Origin: Heliopora coerulea
Lineage: Eukaryota; Cnidaria; Anthozoa; Scleralcyonacea; Helioporidae
Direction of reading: 5' to 3'
Assembly: GCA_030142905.1 (NCBI GenBank)
Contig: JASJOG010000017.1
Location: 1,674,001 to 1,738,000, forward strand
Length of the DNA: 64,000 bases
Below, in pieces: positions 1-13,585 of the stretch (within the stretch, counting starts at the first letter, position 1; each line of letters opens with the position of its first letter). Below the pieces are notes generated by a model. That model was not told where the DNA came from. It searched no databases and was given only the letters and a program-made list of their open reading frames with translations. The position numbers and the translations under genes are program-made.

Positions 1-3000
1 CTTCCTGTTTTTGGTATATTGGTATACTTTTCCAAAAAGGGATCCTCCTGCTTTGATTTTACGAAAAACTTTTGAACTGAAAGAATTTGCATAGCCAGGT
101 TTTCGAAGGTCTTATTTGATTCGGCATCGATGGAGACCGAAGAAAGGCTTGGCTGGTGCATCATTACTTTGCTTTCGTCTATGTCCATTTTATTTTAGTT
201 ACTTAGGACCTATAAAAGCAGTTTTGTTAACTTAAGTTAATATGATTTAATAGCAAATACGTATGTTGCTTGATACCTTTTGTTCAAAAGTTTAATTAAT
301 AATGCCAGTTAGATCCTAAAAATTAATGAATACGTGAATGTAAGGAGAATGAAGCATAATGCGCCATGAAGAATAGCATTTTTAAATCAGAAAGTTAAAA
401 TTAAGAGTGATCCATGTGTTGGTTTGGGAACGTTGGCTTTTAAATATGGCTCCTGATTACCGTTTACGACGATTTAACTCGTAAAAATGCACGCTTGTTC
501 CCAATTTATTTTTTCATTAATATACTTCTTTGGCAATCAATATGTAGAGTTCTTTGGTGACATGACGCTTTCCCATGACAAATGAAATCGTCTGGTATTA
601 GCCAGATTAAAATGCTAAAAGTTGATCACCCTTACCAAAGTGTTAAAAAATTTCTTAATTCTTAATTCTATTTAACAGGAAGGTCATGATTTTGAAAATT
701 TAAAAAAAATTGGGCATTAGAATTTTTTTAAAAAATCTGCCTCTTGGTTGCAGTTCAGTGAAGAAAGACGTAAATAAAAAGAAATTGGGGGTCACTGCGC
801 TCCTTTCCGAGTTCAACTGGGTTGAAGAGTAATTATAAGCCATTTTGAAACGTCACTTTTGCCTTGAGAACTGCTTGAACAGTTTTTTATGAAATAGGAT
901 TTGATGTCAGAAATTGCACATCAACCGAACAAAAAAAAAAATAATAAACAACCTCCAGAAAACCGATTTTTTAGGATAATCCTCGCATTCCCTCAATTTT
1001 CGGGAAACTGTATCACTCGACCTTAATGAAGAATTGAGTGTACAGTAATGACATCTTGAAGCATTCTTGTCAGAAATGAAGGGGAAGCACTTAATTATTT
1101 CAAACTACACCAGTGAAAATTAAACCTGGTTCATATAAAATCGGTAAGTAAAGGTCAGCCGTCGTAGATGCCTGCGACAATGCGCCGAGTGGTCGTCCCG
1201 TAACGTTCACATAAAATTTATAATTGTGAGTTGGTAGACCGTTCAATTGCCAATGTGGCCGCCCAAGATTAAAGGCAATTCTTGCCGTGGAATCTTTTGT
1301 TTTTTATTACTTGAGTGGAAAAGAAAACAACAGCGGGAAATGAACAGAGGAGACGAGTGAAGTTACGAAAGTTCTAAATGTTGAAACGTTCAATGTAACT
1401 TTTAACAAAAATTTGTAGTTGTTTGCTGATCTCCTTTCATGCGTTCAACCTCTTCCTCTGATCTTCATGATCTTTTAGTTTTTCTGTCATATAAACGTCT
1501 AAACTCGTGAATAGAAGACATAAGTAGGTCCTCGTCGATTTCACCAGTTGGTGTTCTATCGTCCATTTTGTTTTTGCCGCACTGTATTCTGGGCTACAAT
1601 TTTTCCTGCAGACAGTCGCCGATAATCGCCGATAATTTTCACATAGAATCAGAGTCATCGCCGAATCTCGCCAATTGTCTGCAACAATCTGCGTCCAAAC
1701 GGGAAAATTGAACCAAGTTCAACTTTCTCGATCGATCGCCGATCGGTCGCAGACAGTCTGCGATCATCTGCGTTCGAACTTTGTTTACGTTCACAAAAAT
1801 TCGACACGCGTCTGCAGCGGTCTGCGATTGCTTACCGATTTTATCTCACCCAGGCCTTACACTGCTTACACGTGTAAGTTAGTATCTTCCTTCTGCAAAA
1901 GTAAAATTTCCTCCTGAACGGACAATTCAGGAAAAATCCGACCGCCTACGAACCAATCAAATTGTAGGATTTCCGTATTCGGGACCCTCTCTTATACAGC
2001 CATATAATAATACAACTTATTACCCAGAATTAAAACACTACTGCCAAAAGTCATAAGCGTCAGTGAACGCCAGCCTCTTGGCATGGAAATATGCGGGAAT
2101 GCCAAACACTTTACTAATAAATGCTGCTTTATTTAATACTCTTTCATATCAATTATCCTCCAAGTCTCGTATCAGGAGAAAATTTCTCTGAATTTCTTAC
2201 ACTACAACACGTCTTCGGCGGAAGAATGATATGACAATGGGGTGATGTTAAGGTGCTATTTATGAATAAAGTAGATCTGTTTTGTGTTATTGAGAACCGG
2301 CAGCTTAACAAATTTTCTCCGATTACTGGAAGATCAGCTTAAAAATAAGGTTGATAATCTGGACATGAATTCAGTTTTAGCGTTTTAAAATATTCTTAGC
2401 TTAACAGTCCGTAATTTTCATAACCTTTTTCAAAAGTTAGTTTTCTTGGGCTTCTCTGAACAAATGTAATGTACCTTGTCCACTTTCTAGTGTTCTTATC
2501 CACTTCAGATGATGTGACTTACTCTTGACAAATTTTTCCTTTAAAATTTAGTGATATTCAGATGCGCATCTAAGCTTTGCGCTTAAAATTATAATGAATA
2601 TAAAGAACATATCATCTGAACTGGGCAATTTTAAATACATAGGTGTGAAAAAAGATGAATAAGTTTCAGAAACTCACAATTGCCCGAGTAGTATTTGTCC
2701 GCATGGTTGACATATCGTGTGCACGGGAAATGACCCAGAAACAGCTGAAATAGCTTATTACTGGGGCTTTTTCTCACAACGTTGGCATTTTTTTGGCAAT
2801 AGCCATCGCAGTTCGTACGGAAACTTGTGTTGCTACCTCCATGGACACATGGTTAGAGTTGGTTAGAGAGACAATCTATTGACCAGCGATGAAAAGAGAG
2901 AACTTATTGATGCTTGAAACGGATACGTTTTAAGAATGAAAATTCAGACATACAGAGTACTCACGGAGATGAATTTAATAAGTGTTTTGGGAAGGAGTAA

Positions 3001-3785
3001 ATTGTAGCTTAATGGTAAAAAAATAAGTCCCAGCAAAGGATACGAGGAACAACCACGATACGATACCACACACGATATATAAAATACATTAATACTTAAC
3101 ATAGTAAACTCATATACAGTAAGTTAATAGATATGCCGTGTTAACTCATTCCTTGTATTAGCATCTGTATCTCTCTGATAGTGTTACGAAATACAACGAA
3201 ACATGTTTTAGCTTAAATCTTAAATGGCGTTGTTGGGTTTTTTTTATCTTTTACAGGATCCACCTTTGTATTCTTATAATTAATGCCAAATTATTAAAGT
3301 TTGAATGTTTGAAACAGACTACAAAACTTAATAGATGCGCGAGCCCTGTAAATCCGGATTCTCAAAAATACTACGATCTACTGGGAGGCCTTCTCGTGAA
3401 TCCACCTGAATTTGTCTTCGTAAGAATCAGCACTGCAATCTGAAAAAGCTGCAGTCGGAATATGCATTATAAATGTGGCAAAACAGCTTTGATCATTGAC
3501 TGGCATATTTTATTAGCGATGTATAACCAAGATATCCTTTTGAACCCGGTGCATTGAGAAGCCAGTACTGGGTTAAATGCATTCTAATTGAGACAGAACA
3601 GCTGTGACCATTGATTCGCATACTTTATTAGATATCTTTTCGAATCTACTGCATTGAAACGCCAGTACTGGATTAAGCAAGTGCGACGCCTTTGACAAAA
3701 TAAGGATGCCAGGACTTTACCAAACTCACGATCATAAATATGTACGCAAAAGATATACTTTGTCTCAAGGCCAAATTCAGAAGTG
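1..3785. other. No recognisable gene
   Basis: AT-rich sequence with stops in all frames and only short ORFs without family resemblance. At about 1640-1850 there are degenerate short repeats built on 'gtctgcgatc' and 'cgccgat' words, probably a relic of an interspersed repeat. I see no exon, tRNA or promoter that I can defend. Confidence 0.5.
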
Positions 3786-3788
3786 AAA

Positions 3789-3895
3789 ATTGATATTTTT
3801 TTGTTTGAACATGGAATTTTTTTGTTTGGAACATGGAACATGATATTTTTTTGTTTGAACATGGAATTCTTCACTAGAGTGAAGAATTCCATGTT
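3789..3895. repeat. Short tandem repeat ending in a perfect 17-bp hairpin
   Basis: A unit of about 26 bp ('tgatatttttttgtttgaac' plus 'atggaa') is repeated roughly three times. The last copy runs into a perfect inverted repeat: 3858-3874 pairs with 3879-3895 around the 4-nt loop 'taga'. The function is unknown; it looks like a foldback made by template switching inside a tandem array. Confidence 0.75.
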
Positions 3896-4026
3896 TATCC
3901 CCTCGCCCACCGCGTGAAGCGCGGTGCTGTGGTACTAATCTCGAAGTGCGTGGAGTCCTGTTACACGCGTGGTGACTAGGGAGAAAAATTTTCGCTTGGT
4001 GTATCTATGTTTATATATATATATAT

Positions 4027-6163
4027 ATATATATAGGTATAAATCCATGGATTCCGGTCACTCAAAAATGCCGTGTGCAAGCTCGAGGACTTGTATGTTG
4101 TTGATCAAACCATTCTTAGGTACCGTGTTGAAGCAAATCGATTTGGTCTCGTTCTTTTTCCTTTGTATGGATCTCTCAGACGTTGTTTACATTATTTGAA
4201 CACTGAAGCCAGTAAATGATTTAAGAACGACAAAGGAAATGGTTTTCTGGGTGCTTGCGGCTGGTTTCGCTTTTGAGGGCCATCTCAGTAACTGGACAAT
4301 TTATGACTTAAAAGAGCAGTTCTCAAAGTTAGCTCCTTGGAATATGCATTTGCCAACTGTTCACTTTTTGCAACAACGCTTTGTCTTGGTTCTTTCTGAT
4401 TTATATGAACAAAAGACGTAAGGGAACTTGGTTGCTGTCAGAAAATTTCCTAAGCGACCAAGTGTATTAAAACGACATTCTTCGCTGAAGTTGAATAGAT
4501 GCCGATTTGTATAAATTTTGGGTCTTTTCACTTTCTGGTAACCATTTACCTAAGGTAGACAATCACAGGCACGTCTGAATCGAGTAGCTTTGAAATAAAA
4601 GTTCTGCGAACGAAATTGTTTTGAGCAACTTTCAAAAGTAGCTTCCCCACTTCATTCTTCCTTAAGGGAGACTTCTTGTACCAAATATTATCGCCTGGAT
4701 TTTGCTGGTGTTTATTAGTAAAGTAGAATGAAGATTCTGGTTCATTCATCTCTGTCGGACGGTTACTTTTGAACAATTTGCAGTATTTAACCGGACAGCG
4801 TTCATGGTCCATTGTTTGAGAAGTGGGATAGCACACTCATCGTCCAGAAGAGTTGTCCAGGCCATGACAGGCTTTGGATGCTTTCTCCGCTTTTCACACA
4901 AAGATTTCATCGCCTCAATTAGGATTTTTCCCCCTATGAAATGTCGCCCTACTGAAGACGTTAGGATTAATTTTTGGCTCAAAATAAAAATACAAGGTAA
5001 ACAACCACCTGGTAACTCGCTGCAAAGCTACTTGTTTTTGATCACCAAATTATCCTTCAGCAAAACAGTTGTACGCTTCAGTCTTTCTTACTTCAAGAGT
5101 AATTTGTGCATGATGACCTTTACCGTATTGGATCAGTAATGCTTTCATTAGGATTTTAAAACCTCTCAAGAAACTTTAAAGTTGTCTTTGTGTAAATTTG
5201 CCGTTGAACCCTTTGTGTTGAGGTGCCACTGAATGCTTAGTTGATAGTACGTAAGAGTTGCAGGTTTGTATGGCATTTTTCTTTTTTATTGATGTTTTAC
5301 GGTGGAAAAAGTACGTCTTTTACTTTCTTCTTCTCGTTCTTCCTTCAACAAAACTTGCACAAGGTTTGCTTTTCGTATTTTGTTTTATGTTTTGTATTTT
5401 CCGATTTTTGGTCAGCGATAAAAATACAGAATTCGTTCATGTTTTCTTTGTTTATTTCGTCGGTTCCGTAATTCGTTTCATCTTCGTCAATCGTCAACAA
5501 AGTCTTGTACCTCCGGATGAATACTTAGCGTAACTCCTTATCATAGTACATCTTAAAGACATTTGTGACCAACTTTGAGATAACGTATAATTTATCAATT
5601 TTTTAACTCAAAAAAAAATGTCAAAAAAATATTCAATCATGAGCTGTCCGTAATGCTGGTATCCCTTTGATAACCTATGAGAGTGCTCCACTTTTAAGAC
5701 AGAAAGTCCAGTCATCTAATAAAAAATCTCTCTTTAAGGCAAAATGATTGAGAAATCTAATTGGAAAACGACACGAATTACCATAAGCTCGCAACTAATT
5801 CAGGGTATTGATCCTATCATTCCTCGTTTAATAATTTAATTGTAAGGGTGGATATCTTACCATTTGTTAAGCCTTTGAACGTTATTCTCACCGAACTTTT
5901 TGTTTTAATAAAGCAAAATTGAAATTTTAAACGTAAATATGACTATAAGCAGTTAAAATATAAAATAATTTCCAGTTTGGATTGTTGTTTGTTTGCGGTT
6001 TATTTGTTGTTTATTTTTTATTATTGCATTCACTGTTCTAGTTATAGTAAGGACGATTTGTCTCTGACAATTTTGAAAAATTATCAGTCTTAATCGGATT
6101 CTCGAGAGATATAATGGAAGGGGGGGTGAGGGTTTGTTGCGTGCACGCATTTCTAGTAGTAAA
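4027..6163. repeat. Segmental duplication unit A (Crypton-like element)
   Basis: This block is a diverged direct duplicate of 6285-7967. Both begin with 'ggattccggtcactcaa', share the same order of conserved blocks, and end with 'gttgcgtgcacgcatttctag'. The block carries an antisense DUF3504 tyrosine-recombinase relic. Unit B lacks about 430 bp that are present here (about 4592-5016). Confidence 0.75.
4546..5540 (-). pseudogene. Crypton-type DUF3504 tyrosine recombinase relic, copy A
   Basis: Read on the minus strand, several frames together give a protein resembling the DUF3504 domain (tyrosine-recombinase fold; Crypton transposons and the domesticated KIAA1958/ZMYM family). The N-terminal part lies at about 5540-5240 (acidic, then a KKEYREVKDV-like stretch). 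Next come TSSVGRHFI (4982-4746 frame), CPVKYCKLFKSNRP and WYKKSPLRKNEVG, then SKLLDSDVPV (4836-4546 frame). Such proteins end with a catalytic SGHK..Y block, which I do not find intact. Frame changes and stops make it a pseudogene. The hydrophobic plus-strand ORF at 5241-5533 is its antisense shadow. Family membership comes from motif recognition only. Confidence 0.6.
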
Positions 6164-6275
6164 GAGAATTTGTCTTTTTGACAATTTTCAAAAATTATCA
6201 ATGTTACTTGGATTCTCGATAGATATATTGGAAGGGTGGGCGAGGGGCTGTTGCGTGCACGTATTTCTGGTTTGT
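6164..6275. repeat. Extra copy of the duplication's end segment
   Basis: The stretch containing 'gacaattttcaaaaattatcaatgttac', a near 'ttggattctcgatag' word and 'ttgcgtgcacgtatttct' repeats the end of unit A (6040-6163) and of unit B (7855-7967). The end segment is therefore present three times, with two copies side by side at the junction of the two units. Confidence 0.8.
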
Positions 6276-6284
6276 ATATAGGTT

Positions 6285-7967
6285 TCTATCCACGGATTCC
6301 GGTCACTCAAGAACGCCGTGTGCCAGCATGGGGACTGATATGTTGTTGACCAAACCTTACTTAGGTTGCTTAGATCCGTATTGAAGCAAATCGATTTGGT
6401 CTCGTTATTTTTTCCCTTATATGAATCTCTCGCAAGTTGTTTACATCATTTGAACACTGAAGTCAGTAAATGATTTAAGACCGGCAAACGAAATGACTTT
6501 CTTGGTGCTTGCGGCTGGTTTCACTTTTGCAGGACATCTTAATTACTGGAAAATTTATGACTTGAAAGAACAGTTCTAAAACTCAGCTCTTTGGAATTTG
6601 CATTGACCAACTGTTCACATTCTGGAGCAACGCTTTGACTTAGTTCTCATGAATATGAACAAAGACGTTACGGGAACTCGCTTGTTGCCGGGACATTTGC
6701 TAAGCGACTGAGTGTAAACGATATTCTTCGCTGTAGTTGAAACGATGTTGATTTGTATGAATCGAGACTTTTGACGTTCTGGTAATCACTTAGCTGAGCT
6801 GCACAATCACAGGTACGTCTGAATCGAGTAGTTGAAACACGCTGAAAAGCTACTTCTATTTGGAGATTATACTATCCTTCAGCGAAAATGTTGTCCGCTT
6901 CAGTCTTTCTCACTTCTCGGGTGGCTTGTGGATGATTACCTTTACCTTGTTCGACCAGTAATGCTTTCATCAGGATTTTAACACCTCGCAAGAAATTTTG
7001 AAAGTATAAAGCCGTGTTCTTTCTGTAAATTCACCGTTGAACGCTTTGTGTTGAGGTGTCGATAAAAATACGTGAAAGTTGAAGGTTTGTACGCTACGCC
7101 ATTTTTCTGTTTCACGAACGTTTTACAGTGGAAAAAAGTACGTCTTTTACCTCCCTGTACTCCTTCTTCTTTCGACAAAACTTGTACAAGGTTTGCTTGT
7201 CGTATTTTGTTGTATGTTTTTTATTTTCCGATTTTTGGTCAGCAATGAAAATGCAAAACTCTTTCATGTTTTCTTTGTTTATTTCGTCGGTTTCGTAATT
7301 CGTTTCATCTTCGTTACCAAAGTCCTTTACCTCCGGATGAATACTTAGCATAAATTTTCATCATAGAACTTTTACTAGAAATTTTTAATTAACTTTAAGA
7401 TAATGTAGGATTTATCAGTTTTTTAATACACAAAATATCAAAAACTTTTTTTTCAATCATAAGCTATCCGTAATGCTGGTATTCGACCGGTAACCTATGA
7501 GAATGCTCCGCTTTTAAGACGAAAAGTGTTGCTATCTACTAAAGTGTCTTTCTTAAAAGTGAGAAAGAGTGATAAGTTTCATCCAAAAACGACACGAACT
7601 ACGTCAAGATCGCAACTTATGCAGGCTTTTGATGCAAACATCCATTGTTTAGCAGTAGAATTGTCAGGATGGATCCCATTATTTGTAAGACCGTTAAAGA
7701 TTATTCTCTCCAAACGTTTTGTTATAATAAAACAGAGTCAAACTTCTAAACGTAGATATGACGACGAACAGTTTAAATAAAAAACAATTTCCAGTTTGGG
7801 TGTTAATATTCGTGCACAAATGTGTTTTTCTTATATTGCATACCCTCTTCCAGTTATAGTAAGGGGGATTTATCTTTTTGACAATTTTGAAAAATTATCA
7901 ATGTTACTTGGACTCTCGAGAGATTGGAAGGGTGAGCGAGGGGTTGTTGCGTGCACGCATTTCTAGT
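6285..7967. repeat. Segmental duplication unit B (Crypton-like element)
   Basis: Diverged direct copy of 4027-6163. It has an internal deletion of about 430 bp corresponding to about 4592-5016, which removes much of the recombinase C-terminal half. Point differences are spread evenly, so the duplication is old. Confidence 0.75.
6780..7351 (-). pseudogene. Crypton-type DUF3504 recombinase relic, copy B
   Basis: Minus-strand frames at 7351-7112 (acidic N-terminus with ENMKEFCIFIADQKSENKKH) and 7178-6978 (KQKNGVAYKPSTFTYFYRHL) match the N-terminal part of DUF3504/KIAA1958-like proteins. There the usual pattern is a 'KKDGxxYEPSTxxxFxxxIxRYL' block. It is broken by frameshifts and lacks the C-terminal catalytic part because of the unit B deletion. 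It is a relic of a cut-and-paste tyrosine-recombinase transposon, or of a domesticated paralogue. Confidence 0.6.
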
Positions 7968-7970
7968 TAA

Positions 7971-9700
7971 CAGATGTTGGATTATTGTGGTCCAAGCACG
8001 CGGAATCTTTCAAAAGCGCACCAAGGCTTAAAAACAAACAGCCACGAGGCAAGTGTCTTAATTTGTCGAAAGTTGAACAGTATCCCAAGTGATTGGATCA
8101 CAATATCCACACACACAAAAACAAAAATACCAACAAAAAAAGAGAAAAAAAAAAAACATGAAGTATTTCTTTTATGAGATAATAAATACAAACAGACGAC
8201 ACCAAATTTATTAAACTTTTTTGGGGGAAATATCCTGGTCGGATTGAAACACAAGTATTAGCCTATGAAAGCTCGCGTACGAGTCATTTTGTTAATTGCG
8301 TAATTTTTAAAATTACCTTGCAATTGGATGAAGCTGTTGACTCAGTTCACAGCTCACCTCTGTCTGAACCAAAAAAAACCTCCTCACTATCATCCCTCTC
8401 AAACCTTTGAGTGACTACTTTGGTTTAACATATGGAATGTTCTTACGGTTCATCGTAATGTTTACAACTCTTTCTACCCGTACTCCGAATGACGCTATTT
8501 TTCGACCTGGTGTGAACTCATTGAAAAAGTTAACTTGGATTAATGTGTGGTCGATCCAACTTAGATGAATCTCAGTGTGAATGGCCCTTTTGAAATGGTA
8601 AATATTGGTTAATATTTTATTATCATATCCTAAATAATTGCTAAACTTCCTTGCGTAATTGACTGAGTATACCTGATTTAAATTTGGCGTAAAACTATTA
8701 TTTAACTCGGTTCAAAGACCAAATGGCTACGTTAGTTCCAATAAAAATTGCTCACATGATTTTGTAGAATGTCTTTTAACGACAGTATGCATACCCAGGC
8801 TTTAGGAGCGTAGGGTATGATTAAGTCATGGTCATGACTCCAGTAAAGAATAAAGCTGAATCTTAGAAACGTGATTTGCAACCCCGTTTTGATTTTCAAG
8901 TCCACACTTGGTATTTCCAGGACCACAAGCAATTCCATAACAGATATAGCAAATTGAGGACATCCCTGTATTGAATCAAACCAAGAGCGCTCGTTTTTTG
9001 ACCACGTTTTCAATAGTCAATTTAATTATGAGTTAAATTAACCGACAATGCTGCAAGACGAGTGGATTTGGGATTTTGGCAAGGAGAACATATAATTCAT
9101 TTCACGTTCCAGCGATAAAAAAAGTTATTAAGCTTCAAACAATAGACAAAACTGTCGTCGGAAATGCTTTATGTTTACTTAACAAATAACGGCAATTGAG
9201 CAAAGTTTGTGGATTGTAATGATTGTCACGGTTTGCTCGTTGCGTGTCATGATGTAATTAAAATAGCAACCAAAAATAATTACTTACTTTCACAATTATA
9301 GGTTGTTTTCGTTGTGTCAGAAGTGAGTATTGCTAGAGGTAGGTACACAGACGAGTAAAGACCCTTCATAGCTCCTTTAAAGCAGTGACAACACTTCACA
9401 GCACACTTTTACCATGAATAAAGCTTTCAATTTTTCCTATTAAATGTATGTCAGTTGCGCTATAAACGAGAACCCGCAAAGATTTTGTTCTTCACAGTTA
9501 CTCTAACTCTGAAAAGACCACGGGGAAGATATAGCTTCATTATCAAGTATTTTGAACAATGTAATCATCTGTCATTGTATGATTGGTGCAGCAGGATAAC
9601 TGTGGTTATCCCGTGATGCTGGCAAATTATTTTACACCCGTAGTGATAACTCAAAATGACATGGCTTGAATCACAGTTTTAATTTTCAAATTAAAAGGGT
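7971..9700. other. No recognisable gene
   Basis: Unique-looking AT-rich sequence without coding potential. It lies upstream of the CNG channel gene and may hold its promoter, but I see no defensible core promoter element. Confidence 0.4.
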
Positions 9701-9919
9701 GACCCCGGCGATAAAACAAAATGAAGAGCTATTTACTATGCGGTATCATTATGATTTTCAGAATAAAAAATATGTTTACGCGGCCCCTCGCCGATTTGTG
9801 TGTTCTACGATGTTTAAAGAATTTACGACAATGAACGAAAGACCACAGTTGATAAAATTCCAAAAATTCATTCCTAACGTAAAGTTAGCGTCATCGTCCG
9901 GTTGTTTCAACCTTTACAG

Positions 9920-9946
9920 TTGCCGCTGTTGGACGTTACTGAGAAG
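9920..9946 (+). other. Candidate 5' leader exon of the CNG gene
   Basis: A good splice donor (gagaag|gtaagt) ends at 9946, and a pyrimidine-rich tract plus 'tttacag' precedes 9920. The next exon has a strong acceptor at 10139. The exon could start further upstream if this is the first exon. Spliced to 10140 it would be untranslated, because the channel frame meets a TAA at 10154. Spliced to a weaker acceptor before 10166 it would extend the open frame instead. Confidence 0.35.
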
Positions 9947-10139
9947 GTAAGTCGATTTCAAAGTAAATCCGCGAACATTCTCCTAATTGTTGGTTTGACA
10001 GCAAAATTCTGTCCATTTTGCCGTATTAAAGCTTCGTAATTGACCTTAAAAGTTAGATAGTTCACTTATAGCTTAATTTGTTATTGATAGAAGCATTTAA
10101 TCTTTCTAAACTTTTCGTGCTTGCATCCTATCATTTTAG

Positions 10140-10400
10140 GTGACTGATATTGATAAGCAGTCCAGATTTTGTTTCATAACCAAGATACTGCCCACAGCCA
10201 CATTCTTCGCAAAACGATACCGCCAGTCGCTCATGAAGACTCGATGGGTCGTAGGTACACAGAAGAAGAGAAAGTTTTTCTTAGTCAAGTTATGGCTCCT
10301 TTCAGCAGTGGTCATCAAACGACATCTACCCTACTAACAATACAAGAGGAAGGCAAGCAAAATCATAACATCGAACGGAAACATATACTTGACCCAACAG
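10140..10400 (+). CDS. CNG channel, first coding exon
   Basis: Acceptor after 'tcattttag' (10139); donor acag|gtaata at 10401. In the channel frame a TAA stands at 10154, so I take ATG 10244 ([10 protein letters not shown]) as the start, giving 52 codons before the junction. The exon ends ..HILDPTG, the conserved residues just before S1 in CNGA proteins. The split Gly codon (G/GA) joins exactly to the next exon. The open frame begins at 10157, so a weaker acceptor before 10161 or 10166 could give a longer N-terminus. Confidence 0.75.
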
Positions 10401-10656
10401 GTAATACATACAATGTACAAAAGCTAGACTTAAATCACAGAGAGAAGAGGTATTCTACATTTTGAAAATGTGAAGCTTAATAATACAAAAAAAATCTTGA
10501 TATATCAACCAGCAAAAGAAAGCTAATAATAACATTGCGATTTGAAACTTTAAAAAAATCATGCAATGTCACAATAATATAACTTCTCGCTGTTATGATT
10601 TCCTTCAATGTCTACGTCAGCCACACCTTCGTTCAACAAAGTTAAAAAAACATTTA

Positions 10657-10695
<39 letters not shown>

Positions 10696-11849
10696 CAAAA
10701 TAAACCAAAATAAGGAATGGCTTTGGTATTGAGAGTGCTCAATACTTGAAAAGTAGAGCAGTATAAAAAATAACACGAAATGAACTTAAAATGTCTTGTG
10801 TCGCTACTCGGAGTTTCACGCAACTATGCGATCATCAGGCAGCTCCAGATGATGGCATAGTTGCGTGATGATGGCATAGATGCGTGAAACTCCGAGTAGC
10901 GACCCAAGACCTTTTAAGTCTATTTCGTGTTATATGCTGATATGTTGATGATATGTTGATCTAATATGTTTGATATAATAATTTGTTGGTTTGTTGATCA
11001 TCTGTTTATATATATGATGAAAAGTTTGTTCTCAAGCTTTTATCTCAGAGAATTTCTGAGCTCCCCAACGAGATAAAAGCTTGAGAACAAACTTTTCATC
11101 ATACATATATCCAAGCTTACAAACATCTACACTTAGTAAGATGAAATTTACTAATACACAATATCACATCACAGGTATGTTCAGCTTTCAAGTAAGTACG
11201 AAAGAGACATATCAATATCACGAACCAGGTCTCTAATTAACATCATGCTTGCCGTCTGAGACCCTATAGTCTAGTGGTAAAACAACCGTACCGGCAATCG
11301 GGAGACACGGGTTCGATTCCCGTTGGGGAGCTCAGAAATTTTCTGAAATAAAAGCTTGAGAACAAACTTTTCATCATACACATATCCAAGCTTACAAACA
11401 TCTACACTTAGTAAGATGAAATTTACTAATATATATATATATACACATATATATCCGATACAATTCTTGAGTTTAAACTTTATGTAAAATAACCATAAAA
11501 AACTCATTTAAAAAATTTTTATTTCATTTCCGACGTTTCGGGGCAAGTCCCTTTCTCAAGGTCGTAATACAGAAGTCAGTAATCCACTTAAATATAAATT
11601 AAGCAAATAATTATTAAATTAAGCTACTAATTATATTAATTTGGAATGAACGTATTCAATAAATTGAATACGTTCATTCCAAATGGACTCAATCTTAGGG
11701 ATTTTACTTAATTATGAATTTTAATTAGTTGCTTTATTTATATTTAAGTTGATTACTGACTTCTGTATCACGACTTTGAGAAAGGGGCTTGCCCCAAAGC
11801 GTCGGAAATGAAATAAAAATTTTTTAAATGAGTTTTTTTATGGTTATTT

Positions 11850-11881
<32 letters not shown>

Positions 11882-13528
11882 CCTTACTTTCGACAAACCG
11901 TACCTTCAACAAAGTTAGCCCTATCTAGACTGGGCTTTTTTGGGGTTGTGTGTGTGTGTTTTGGAGGAAGTGCCCGCCACCAATTTCTCTAACAAAACTG
12001 TTGGCGGTATTGTAATGAAATTTTTACAGGATGATGGTATGTTAAGTCTAAGTATTCATAGCAACAAATTATGACGTTATTGTGACGTCATTATTTGTAA
12101 AAACCTCGAAATTGAAGAACTTCAAAAATTTCTTTTTTTCAGGATTATTTCTCGCGTTTCTACTGAAAAGGTGAATTAACATGTTAGTAAATTGGTGTCC
12201 GGCTATAGAAGCGTGCCTATTTTTTCTATTGTTGCTAATGTGATGAAATGAAAAACAACAATTCAATCTTTAACAATTAAAAATCTGTTTTCATGCAACA
12301 AAAATTTCCAAACATTGCGGAATTGACTAAAATTACTCTTATTCTCTGTATGTCCGTTTTGCGTTACTGTAATAATAAAAGGCATCTCCATAACTAGAAA
12401 TATTCGACATTCCATAGAAGCCGCCATCTTGGATTACCTACAATACACCGGTAATCTTAACTTATAAGTTAATTGCTAAAAATTGTTAATAATTGCCTTA
12501 TGACTATATATTTGCCGAAATGAAAACGTGTTGTTGTGGTTTTGTAAGATTTGAAAGGCAAAGAAAGAAAGAAAGACCTTAAGAAAATGCTGAATCGAAA
12601 TTCATTGTTAAGTGTTGTAAAATACTCCATAAGTTTTTTTCAGCTTGATGATTTTCCACAATATTTTTCCACCAATTACGCCAAAATGTTTTTAAGAAAA
12701 GTCAAAAAATTTCTGCTGAATAACTTAAATGTTGTAGAGGTATAAGCGTTTAAATTCGCGGCGGGCACTTTGCGCTCCCTCCAGTCTAAATAGGGTTAAA
12801 AAACTTTTCGGGACGAAACATTGAAGATTAAAGTTTTTTTTAAAAGTTTAAATCTTGATCATTATATATATATACATAATATTTAAAAACCGAGCAGGAG
12901 TGCTTTATCGGGATTTAAAACACGAGGCGATAGCCGAGTGTTTTAGATCCGATAAAGCACGTACTGCGAGTTTTTTAGATGTCTTCTAAAATGAACCTAA
13001 TATGCTGATTCGCGAAGAAAGTTTGGAGATTTATGTTTTATAAGCGAAAAAAATTAACTTCTTAACACATAAGGTCACATGTGTCTTTATCACATATAAA
13101 GACCCGACACGGTTATGATTTTCTTTTGTACTTTCCTCATGAATTCTTAGTGAATTTTAGAAATATATAAAATAAACTTAAATTTATACATTCTTATATA
13201 AATATATAAATTTTTATTAAATTATACATTTTATATACAAATATATATTTAAATTGAAATAGAATATAAATTGAGATATATGAATTTAAATTGAAAAGGA
13301 ACAAAACAAGATAAAATGACCTATTTAACCAAGCTCATATAGCATGTTTTTGGGTCCATTCCTTCTGAAATCTGAAGATAAGGTAAGTTGAATCAAGTTA
13401 AATTTAATTTGTAAGTAAGAGGTAACTTATAGCATATAAATTAGCATAGCTATAACATATATCGATAATATATGAATATGTATCTATGTTATATATATAT
13501 ATATGTTATACATATGTTATACATATGT

Positions 13529-13585
<57 letters not shown>

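Noticed and set aside
5241..7348. Hydrophobic plus-strand ORFs resembling a small membrane protein in two copies
   Set aside because: Antisense shadow of the acidic and basic minus-strand Crypton-type frames, which make better sense.
11260..11330. Functional tRNA gene
   Set aside because: The acceptor and anticodon stems do not pair properly and the segment continues into a repeated body, so it is a SINE head.
11505..11850. Further hammerhead in the 'gaaacgtcgg' foldback
   Set aside because: No CTGANGA core; the matching region reads CTTGAGA and stem I cannot form.
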